NCBI GenBank assembly: GCA_945867285.1
Contig: CAMBHX010000014.1
Coordinates: 1-21,834 of the forward strand
Direction: 5' to 3'
Source: Sulfuricurvum sp. IAE1
Lineage (GTDB): Bacteria > Campylobacterota > Campylobacteria > Campylobacterales > Sulfurimonadaceae
Length of the DNA: 21,834 nucleotides
The first letter of the stretch is position 1. Every line of letters begins with the position of its first letter. Of this stretch, positions 16,245 to 21,834 are shown in pieces. The notes beneath the pieces are model-generated. The model did not search any database. It worked only from the letters and a program-made list of their open reading frames with translations, and was not told the origin of the DNA. Made by a program: the position numbers and the translations under genes.

Positions 16245-17939
16245 ATGCAAATTAGCGGTTCACAAATGATTATTGAAGCCCTCATTGCTGAAGAAGTCGA
16301 GGTTGTTTTTGGTTACCCTGGCGGTGCCATCATGAACGTCTATGATGCTATTTATCAACAAAATTCTTTTCAACATATTTTGACACGTCATGAGCAAGCA
16401 GCCGTACATGCCGCCGAAGGATACGCCAAAACATCTGGTAAGGTGGGGGTTGCGATGATTACATCCGGTCCTGGGTTTACCAATGCTGTCACAGGTATTG
16501 CGGATGCCTATATGGACTCAGTACCATTGGTGGTCATCAGTGGACAGGTACCTATGTCTCTTATTGGTACCGATGCATTTCAGGAAATTGATGCTGTCGG
16601 GATTAGTCGTCCGTGTACCAAACATAACTATTTGGTTACGGATGCTAAGGATTTACCAAGAGTGCTCAAAGAAGCATTTTATTTGGCTCGTACAGGTCGT
16701 CCAGGACCGGTTCACGTCGATATTCCAAAAGATGTTACGGCACAAATTGCCCATTTTGATTACTCCAAAGAGGTAGACCTCGAGACCTATAAACCGACTA
16801 TCAAAGGCAATATTCGCCAAATCAAAAAAGCAGTTGAGGCGATGGCTACCTCCAAGCGACCACTATTGTATTTGGGTGGTGGTGTTGTTAGCTCAGGAGC
16901 GGCAGAGCTAGTACGTGAGTTTGCCAAAATGACACAAATCCCTGCGGTAGAGACGTTTATGGCACGTGGAACACTCCACCATGCCGATCCACTATTGATT
17001 TCAATGTTGGGGATGCACGGTTCGTATGCGGCTAATATGGCGATGTCAGAGACAGATCTGGTGATTGCATTGGGAGCGCGTTTTGATGATCGTGTTACGG
17101 GAAAACTCTCTGAGTTTGCTAAAAATGCACAAATCATTCATGTCGATATTGACCCAGCTAGTGTTTCAAAACTCGTTACGGCACATTTTCCTATCGTTGG
17201 TGATGTTAAAAACGTCCTTGAAGCTATGATGCCGTTGGCGCAGGAACAAATTGATCCAGTACGATTTGGTGGATGGCACAATACTATTGCTAATTTCAAT
17301 AAACTGCATCCCTTATCCTACAAAGAAGACAGTGATCGCTTAAAGCCTCAATGGGTTATCCAGCGTATTGGTGAAACTTTGGGAGACAACGCCAACATCA
17401 CGACAGATGTCGGACAGCATCAAATGTGGACAGCACAATTTTATCCTTTTAGCCGTCCACGTCAATGGAGCAGCTCAGGAGGTTTAGGAACAATGGGTTA
17501 TGGTTTTCCTGCAGCCATTGGGACCAAACGTGCTGATATGGAGCGCATTAGTGTCAATATTACTGGAGACGGTTCGATTTTGATGAATATCCAAGAGTTA
17601 ATGACGGCGGTAGAATTCAAGCTTCCGGTTATAAACGTTATTTTGAACAACAACTTTTTGGGGATGGTGCGTCAGTGGCAAACCATGTTCTATGATAAGC
17701 GCCACTCTCAAACAGATTTGTCTATTCAGCCTGATTTTGTTATGTTGGCGCAAAGTTTTGGTGGTATTGGATACCGAGTCCATACCAAAGAAGAATTTGA
17801 TGCGGCACTAAGTGATGCAATCGAAAAAAATATGGTTGCAATTATTGATGTTGTTATTGACCGTTTTGAAAATGTACTGCCGATGGTCCCTGCGGGCGGA
17901 TCGTTGTTTAATATGATGTTAGAGTATAAGGAGAAATAA
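16245..17939 (+). CDS. ilvB: Acetolactate synthase (AHAS) large subunit
   Basis: TPP-dependent catalytic subunit that makes 2-acetolactate or 2-aceto-2-hydroxybutanoate, the first common step of valine, leucine and isoleucine synthesis. I choose ATG 16245, with AAGGA (16234-16238) 6 nt upstream, giving 564 residues starting MQISGSQMIIEALI as in relatives. In-frame upstream starts at 16197 (inside element B) and 16215 lack support. Seen: the VEVVFGYPGGAIMNVYD N-terminus, catalytic Glu50 in THEQAAVHAAEGYA, SGPGFTNAVTGIADAY, and the C-terminal TPP-binding GDGSILMNIQEL ending in NN before FLGMVRQW. ilvH starts on the last base of the stop (TAATG), so expression is coupled. It could use either pyruvate or 2-oxobutanoate, the latter supplied by ilvA. 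Confidence 0.95.
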   Translation: MQISGSQMIIEALIAEEVEVVFGYPGGAIMNVYDAIYQQNSFQHILTRHEQAAVHAAEGYAKTSGKVGVAMITSGPGFTNAVTGIADAYMDSVPLVVISGQVPMSLIGTDAFQEIDAVGISRPCTKHNYLVTDAKDLPRVLKEAFYLARTGRPGPVHVDIPKDVTAQIAHFDYSKEVDLETYKPTIKGNIRQIKKAVEAMATSKRPLLYLGGGVVSSGAAELVREFAKMTQIPAVETFMARGTLHHADPLLISMLGMHGSYAANMAMSETDLVIALGARFDDRVTGKLSEFAKNAQIIHVDIDPASVSKLVTAHFPIVGDVKNVLEAMMPLAQEQIDPVRFGGWHNTIANFNKLHPLSYKEDSDRLKPQWVIQRIGETLGDNANITTDVGQHQMWTAQFYPFSRPRQWSSSGGLGTMGYGFPAAIGTKRADMERISVNITGDGSILMNIQELMTAVEFKLPVINVILNNNFLGMVRQWQTMFYDKRHSQTDLSIQPDFVMLAQSFGGIGYRVHTKEEFDAALSDAIEKNMVAIIDVVIDRFENVLPMVPAGGSLFNMMLEYKEK

Positions 17940-18409
17940 TGGAGCAAGCACGACGCGTTATTTCCGTTATTGTTTTAAATGAGGCGAGTGTCCTCTCTCG
18001 TATTTCAGGACTGTTTTCAGGACGTGGTTACAATATCGAATCATTAACTGTTGCGCCAATACCAGAGTCAAAGTATTCACGTATTACGATTGTTACCGCA
18101 GGATCGGTCAAAGTAATGGAGCAAATCACCAAGCAATTGCATAAACTTATTCCTGTATTAAAAGTATATGAACATGCTAACCTCGTTGAAAATGAAATGG
18201 CAATGGTAAAACTCCCGTTGAGTGAATCACTGGGTGATGTTGAGGCATTGCTTCATGCCTATCATGGTCGAATTGTCGATGTTAGTGCAGATACCATGGT
18301 AGTAATGATCACCGATGAACCGATCCGTGTATCTCATTTTCTAGAGGCTATTAAGCGTTTTCATCCCAAAGAGATCGTTCGCAGCGGTTCTGTAGCATTG
18401 GAGCGTTAG
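17939..18409 (+). CDS. ilvH: Acetolactate synthase small (regulatory) subunit
   Basis: Regulatory partner of IlvB; activates the catalytic subunit and confers valine feedback inhibition. The 156 residues match the usual length. The N-terminal ACT domain is clear (RRVISVIVLNEASVLSRISG then LFSGRGYNIESLTVAP, residues about 4-45), followed by the linker IVENEMA-like LVENEMAMVKLPL and a C-terminal ALS_ss domain with GRIVDVSADTMVVMITDEP. It overlaps ilvB by 1 nt and its stop codon directly abuts the lpxD ATG. The order ilvB-ilvH-lpxD is shared with Campylobacter jejuni (established knowledge). Confidence 0.95.
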   Translation: MEQARRVISVIVLNEASVLSRISGLFSGRGYNIESLTVAPIPESKYSRITIVTAGSVKVMEQITKQLHKLIPVLKVYEHANLVENEMAMVKLPLSESLGDVEALLHAYHGRIVDVSADTMVVMITDEPIRVSHFLEAIKRFHPKEIVRSGSVALER

Positions 18410-19360
18410 ATGACACTTTTGGAGATTATTTCCCTTTTTGATTTTAATGTGAGTAATGCAGTGGATTGCACTGTTACGGGAATGAATACTCTTAAAGACG
18501 CCAAAGAGAATGAAATCTCTTTTTTGTCGGATAGTAAATATGAAAAAGATTTAAACATGACTCTTGCCTGTGCGGTTATTCTCCCTTCTAATAAGGCTCA
18601 TTTGTTACCTAAAAATGTGGTTGCACTTTCTAGCGATGAACCTTATTTACTTGTTGCCAAGCTTTCAAAATATTTTTCAAAACCTCTTCAAAGCAGTAGT
18701 GTTGCTCCTGTTATTGGTGACAATTGTATAATTTATCCTACTGCTTATATTGAAAATGGAGCACGTATTGGTTCCAATACGACTATTATGAGCGGGGTCT
18801 ACGTAGGGGCGGATGTTGTGATTGGAGATAATGTTATACTCTATCCCAATGTTTCCATCTATCGAGATTGCGTCTTAGGAAATGGTGTTATGATTCACTC
18901 TGGCAGTGTTGTTGGTAGTGATGGATTTGGATATGCCCATACCAAAACGGGTGAGCATGTTAAGTTGTACCAAAATGGTAATGTGGTTATTGAAGATGAT
19001 GTTGAAATTGGTGCTAATACGACTATTGACTGCGCTGTTTTTGGCTCTACTCTTATTAAACGTGGAGTCAAAATTGACAATTTGGTCCAAATAGGTCATA
19101 ACTGTGTTGTTGGTGAATACTCTATTATGGTTTCTCAATCAGGTCTAGCAGGTTCAACAATTTTGGGTCGGAATGTTGTGATGGGTGGACAAGCAGCAGC
19201 ATCAGGACACTTAAGTATAGCTCCATTTACTACCCTTGCCGCACGTTCAGGTGTTACTAAAAGTATCATAAAAGGGGGCATTTACAGTGGTTTTCCCCTG
19301 ATGGAGCATAAATCGTGGTTGAAGCTTCAAGCGAAGTTAGCTAAAATGTTACAATCTTAA
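18410..19360 (+). CDS. lpxD: UDP-3-O-acylglucosamine N-acyltransferase
   Basis: Third step of lipid A synthesis: transfers a 3-hydroxyacyl chain from acyl carrier protein to UDP-3-O-acyl-glucosamine. The 316 residues are slightly shorter than E. coli LpxD (341). N-terminal uridine-binding domain (about 1-95, including DAKENEISFLSDSKYEKDL), then a left-handed beta-helix of hexapeptide repeats (about 100-285; for example GDNVILYPNVSIYRDCVLGN), and a C-terminal helix. The catalytic histidine is His230 in DNLVQIGHNCVVGE, equivalent to E. coli His239. GGAG in the end of ilvH provides the ribosome site 6 nt before ATG 18410. It is coupled to the ilv genes only by position, a gene order conserved in the phylum, not by pathway. 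Confidence 0.95.
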   Translation: MTLLEIISLFDFNVSNAVDCTVTGMNTLKDAKENEISFLSDSKYEKDLNMTLACAVILPSNKAHLLPKNVVALSSDEPYLLVAKLSKYFSKPLQSSSVAPVIGDNCIIYPTAYIENGARIGSNTTIMSGVYVGADVVIGDNVILYPNVSIYRDCVLGNGVMIHSGSVVGSDGFGYAHTKTGEHVKLYQNGNVVIEDDVEIGANTTIDCAVFGSTLIKRGVKIDNLVQIGHNCVVGEYSIMVSQSGLAGSTILGRNVVMGGQAAASGHLSIAPFTTLAARSGVTKSIIKGGIYSGFPLMEHKSWLKLQAKLAKMLQS

Positions 19361-19378
19361 AATTACGGATTAAAGAGA

Positions 19379-19927
19379 ATGAGAAAATTAACGGGTTTAG
19401 TATTGTTAGCAACTTTTATCCATGCGTCTGAGGGCGATGGTGTTCGTATGCCTGATATTGTACTAGATGCTATTAAGCATTGCGAATGTCTCAAAGAATC
19501 AGATGGTACTTGTAATCCTAATGTTATTCGTATTAATGCAGACGAAGAAGCTATCAGAGCTAAAAATGCAGGATTTGCTGTTAATGGTCATATTATTCGA
19601 TGCAACTCAACTCAAGAATGTGTGGCACAAACACAAGCGCTTATCAATGGTGGAATCACCAATCTTGATCTTGGACCGTATCAAATTAACTACAAATACC
19701 ACCCGAATCCTATTTTGCAAGATTATTTTTTGGATGAAACAGAACGAGAACACGCTAATCGAATCATGATGAACTTAGTAAAAAGCTTCGGGTATTCATG
19801 GGAGACACTAGGGCGCTATCATCATTTTAGTGCAGTTGATCGAACTCGTAATGAGCGTTATTACCGTAAAATGTATGCCTTTATTTACAAAGATGCTCCT
19901 AAAGCAGATACTGCAACTCAACAATAA
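19379..19927 (+). CDS. Secreted lytic-transglycosylase-like protein (SLT/IagB-type), divergent
   Basis: A 182-residue exported protein. Residues 1-16 form a short signal peptide (MRKLTGLVLLATFIHA). The mature part has the layout of small SLT-fold transglycosylases of the IagB/VirB1 type, which cut peptidoglycan: a helix DIVLDAIKHCEC in which Glu36 could be the catalytic Glu, NPNVIRIN, then NLDLGPYQINYKYHPN (residues 95-110), which matches the family DxGLMQIN-x-x-x-H block, and WETLGRYHHF with RNERYYRKMY near the end, like the family GRYHS and Y-R-x-x-V-Y motifs. Differences: ES is replaced by EC, and five cysteines (35, 37, 45, 75, 81) suggest disulfides. It starts 18 nt after lpxD and may be co-transcribed. 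Function is inferred from motifs; a non-catalytic binder is possible. Confidence 0.6.
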   Translation: MRKLTGLVLLATFIHASEGDGVRMPDIVLDAIKHCECLKESDGTCNPNVIRINADEEAIRAKNAGFAVNGHIIRCNSTQECVAQTQALINGGITNLDLGPYQINYKYHPNPILQDYFLDETEREHANRIMMNLVKSFGYSWETLGRYHHFSAVDRTRNERYYRKMYAFIYKDAPKADTATQQ

Positions 19928-20102
19928 AAAATAATCTTAAGTACCGAAACTGTATTTATTTGTTTCCTGAAGAAACATTTCTGCCTCACAAAAAGCTCTT
20001 CGCTTATTGAGATGGCAAGGAGTAATCTCATTTGTAATCTTCTAAAGTTATTTTTAGATAAATCCCGATACACTCTAGTATAAATCAACTATTGGAGTAT
20101 GT
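19928..20102 (+). promoter_or_regulatory. Intergenic gap with weak hairpins and a promoter for the 73-residue gene
   Basis: No gene seen. A 6-bp stem TGTTTC-CTGAA-GAAACA (19961-19977) followed by TTT may be a weak terminator. A second stem TGAGAT/ATCTCA (20008-20030) has AAGGAG in its loop, with no usable start codon after it. TAGTATAAAT (near 20077-20086) is a plausible -10 region for the next gene. Confidence 0.35.
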
Positions 20103-20324
20103 ATGAGTTCATCCGCATCAATTATTAAAGAGATACCGTTAGATGGAACAAAAAAAGGGGTGATTGCTGTATCAAAAATCGATGCTCCCTACGGTGAGGG
20201 TAGTGATAGTGTTGCAAGTATTGGAATTTCACTTTCAGGTGATGCTAAAAATCCTGAGTGGAAAGTTCATCTTCCATTGGGAAATATTGATGCAGTGATT
20301 GCTGCACTACAAAGCATTAAGTAA
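20103..20324 (+). CDS. Small 73-residue protein, unrecognised
   Basis: I do not recognise this family. ATG 20103 has GGAG (20094-20097) with a 5-nt spacer and a -10-like TATAAAT upstream, so expression is credible. The product starts MSSSASIIKEIPLDG, has alternating hydrophobic residues in short segments that read as beta-strands (GVIAVSKIDAPYG, SVASIGISLSG, WKVHLPL) and ends in one amphipathic helix (NIDAVIAALQSIK). It has no signal peptide, membrane segment or cysteine. A strand-rich body with a C-terminal helix recalls small nucleic-acid-binding folds of the PC4 type, but that is only a topological impression. It stands alone, convergent with aspC, with element C between them. Confidence 0.7.
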   Translation: MSSSASIIKEIPLDGTKKGVIAVSKIDAPYGEGSDSVASIGISLSGDAKNPEWKVHLPLGNIDAVIAALQSIK

Positions 20325-20345
20325 GTTCATTTTTCGTGAAAACTC

Positions 20346-20446
20346 TCAAAAACTTTAGTTTTTGTAGGGACTTTACTCCCTGCCACTAAAACGGATGCAC
20401 CCAAAGAGCACAAGAACCTCGTAGAGGTATTCGTTTTAGTGTATAG
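20346..20446 (-). repeat. Structured intergenic element, copy C (inverted, full outer stem)
   Basis: Third copy, reading on the - strand from about 10 nt past the aspC stop codon. It has the best outer stem: perfect 10-bp inverted repeat CACTAAAACG (20384-20393) and CGTTTTAGTG (20432-20441). Inside it is ACCTC-GTA-GAGGT (hairpin near 20416-20428). Next, on the - strand, AGGGA-GTAAAG-TCCCT, then the perfect 3' hairpin at 20347-20364 (CAAAAACT-TT-AGTTTTTG on the + strand). It lacks the CCCTACAAC-type insertion of copy A. It may also act as a bidirectional terminator for the convergent genes. Confidence 0.85.
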
Positions 20447-20455
20447 TAAAAAATG

Positions 20456-21622
20456 CTACTTTTTACTTGCTACAAAAGTAGAGATACGAGAAATCCCCGT
20501 TTTAATACTCTCCATGTCAGTCGCAAAACTAAATCGAAAATATCCTTCTGAACCAAATCCAACTCCTGGAACTACTGCAACGCCTTGTTCTTCGAGCAAA
20601 TCTTTACAAAATGCCATCGAATCATTGTTGACTTTTTTAATATTAACAAAGAGATAAAAGGCACCTGTTGGGACAATGACGGATAATCCATCGATCGCAT
20701 TAAGCAGTTTTGCCGCTTCGTCACGTCGTGCTTTGAATGCAATACGCATCTCTTCTATATCTTTATCTGCATCGCCGTTAAGTCCAACAATAGCTGCTTT
20801 TTGAGTAATGCTATTGATATTGGATGTACTTTGACTTTGGAGTTTTTTGGTCGCTTGGATAATATCAGTATTGGCTGCTGCCATATACCCAAAACGCCAT
20901 CCTGTCATAGCGACAGATTTACTTAATCCATTGATAGTAACAGTACGCTCAAACATGTCATCACTCACAGCAGCTGCAGAAGTGAACTCTCCATCATAGA
21001 TGAGTTTTTCGTACATCTCATCGCTAGCAACGATCACTTTTGTCCCTTCCAGAACTTTACCCAAAGCAGTGAGTTCGTCTCGTGTGTAAACAGCTCCTGT
21101 AGGATTAGAAGGTGAAGTGAGGATAAGCATCTTGGTATTAGGTGTTAATGCAGCTTTGAGCTGATCGGGTGTGATTTTAAACCCACTCGCATCATCGGTA
21201 ATGATCTCAACAACGGTTCCACCACAATATTGGACAAGCTCAGGGTAAGTAACCCAATACGGTGCCGGGATAATAACCTCATCACCAGCTTGGATGGTAC
21301 ACGCAAAAAGGTTGTACAATGAGTGCTTTGCACCATTGTTTGCAATAATCTGGTTAGGCTTATAGTCTAGTCCATTATCACGTTTCAATTTTTGTGCGAT
21401 AGCAGCTTTGAGTGCTGGAATTCCATCAACAGCAGTATATTTAGTAAACCCTTCATGGATGGCAGAAATAGCAGCATCTTTAATTACTTGAGGGGTGTCA
21501 AAGTCAGGTTCACCGGCTGAAAAGCTGATAATATCTTTACCTTGAGCTTTTAGTTCTTGCGCTAATGTTGAGATAGCAATAGTAATGGATTCAGAGAGAG
21601 TGTTGACGCGATCAGTTAACAC
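20456..21622 (-). CDS. aspC: Aspartate aminotransferase (class I, PLP)
   Basis: Transfers the amino group between aspartate and 2-oxoglutarate; members of this 388-residue Iγ-type group can also accept prephenate. The start is GTG at 21622, with a clear AAGGTGG ribosome site 6 nt upstream; no ATG is better placed. Seen: the N-terminal LTDRVNTLSESITIAISTLA, ISFSAGEPDFDTP, NNGAKHSLYNLF cofactor loop, SPSNPTGAVY, and the PLP lysine Lys235 in NGLSKSVAMTGWRFGY, where the Arg of WRFGY is the phosphate/substrate site of the family. The C-terminus has FRFSFATDME with the substrate-carboxylate Arg. It is transcribed alone, towards the 73-residue gene. Specific substrate range cannot be told from sequence. 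Confidence 0.93.
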   Translation of the reverse strand: MLTDRVNTLSESITIAISTLAQELKAQGKDIISFSAGEPDFDTPQVIKDAAISAIHEGFTKYTAVDGIPALKAAIAQKLKRDNGLDYKPNQIIANNGAKHSLYNLFACTIQAGDEVIIPAPYWVTYPELVQYCGGTVVEIITDDASGFKITPDQLKAALTPNTKMLILTSPSNPTGAVYTRDELTALGKVLEGTKVIVASDEMYEKLIYDGEFTSAAAVSDDMFERTVTINGLSKSVAMTGWRFGYMAAANTDIIQATKKLQSQSTSNINSITQKAAIVGLNGDADKDIEEMRIAFKARRDEAAKLLNAIDGLSVIVPTGAFYLFVNIKKVNNDSMAFCKDLLEEQGVAVVPGVGFGSEGYFRFSFATDMESIKTGISRISTFVASKK

Positions 21623-21649
21623 GGACTACCACCTTGTATTTTTTTTGAA

Positions 21650-21655
21650 ATTATA
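21650..21655 (-). promoter_or_regulatory. -10 box of aspC
   Basis: TATAAT on the - strand, 28 nt before the GTG start of aspC. No good -35 is visible. The rest of the divergent gap (21656-21784) is AT-rich, with a short GTCT/AGAC stem around an A-run near 21687-21702 that I do not consider meaningful. Confidence 0.55.
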
Positions 21656-21784
21656 GCATAAAGTGATATTATCTATAATAAGGTTGGTCTAAAAAAAAGA
21701 CTATTTTTATAAAAGAGTTTATCATTACTAAAAGCGTTGTATGTTATAAGTATAGGTATATTAAGTAATACAAATGGGGTTGTC

Positions 21785-21834
21785 ATGTTTGAATTGGGTT
21801 TCTTGGGGACACGAGCGGCGTTTTATATGGATTT
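21785..21834 (+). CDS. Start of a membrane protein gene, possibly DUF420-like (3' partial)
   Basis: The last 50 bases open with ATG after GGGG (21776-21779) and encode MFELGFLGTRAAFYMD before the window ends. This opening resembles, from memory, the N-terminus of DUF420-type small membrane proteins in Campylobacterota. Sixteen residues are too few for a firm call; a TATATT at 21757-21762 could be its -10 box. It is divergent from aspC. Confidence 0.45.
   Translation, partial: MFELGFLGTRAAFYMD

Noticed and set aside
19961..19977. Strong terminator after the transglycosylase-like gene
   Set aside because: The stem has only 6 bp, is AT-rich and is followed by three T only; kept as a weak possibility in the gap entry.
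11687..20446. The three repeats as a CRISPR array
   Set aside because: Copies are kilobases apart, in both orientations, separated by genes, and have no spacer pattern.

Overview
The window looks like a chromosomal segment of a Campylobacterota (Epsilonproteobacteria) genome, probably a free-living Sulfuricurvum/Sulfurimonas-type organism. The reasons are AT-rich coding sequence, tightly packed genes with 1-4 nt overlaps, the ilvB-ilvH-lpxD gene order also found in Campylobacter jejuni, and the character of citrate synthase, threonine dehydratase and aspartate aminotransferase. The phylum is fairly secure; the genus is inference.

Region 1 (1-7813, + strand) is a Lap-type adhesin export and retention locus. 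It holds the 3' part of a TolC-like outer-membrane channel, a LapB-type ABC exporter with a dead C39-like domain, a LapC/HlyD-type membrane fusion protein, a small LuxR-type regulator with a degenerate receiver domain, a LapG-type periplasmic cysteine protease with an intact Cys-His-Asp triad, and a LapD-type receptor with degenerate GGDEF and EAL domains. In the known system, c-di-GMP-bound LapD sequesters LapG so that a giant adhesin stays on the cell surface. The adhesin itself is not in the window.

Region 2 (7814-11686) starts with an unlisted 27-residue membrane peptide gene on the - strand, divergent from ygiQ (radical SAM). Citrate synthase (gltA) and a YccU-like CoA-binding protein follow.

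Region 3 (11687-19927) is mainly branched-chain amino-acid synthesis: ilvA, then a WD40-repeat protein with a repetitive C-terminal half, a short Ppx/GppA phosphatase, ilvB-ilvH, lpxD, and a secreted lytic-transglycosylase-like protein.

Region 4 (19928-21834) has a 73-residue orphan protein, aspC on the - strand, and the first codons of a membrane protein gene running off the end.

The most unusual signal is a dispersed, structured intergenic element of about 85-115 bp present three times (A 11687-11801, B 16121-16207, C 20346-20446, C inverted). All copies share an outer stem and a 3' hairpin, and base changes between copies preserve pairing. Each follows the stop codon of a gene in the same orientation; A and B lie just before ilvA and ilvB. 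Other points of note are a switch-loop His-to-Gln change in the exporter ATPase, a fourfold repeat of about 85 residues in the WD40 protein, and the 27-residue peptide gene.
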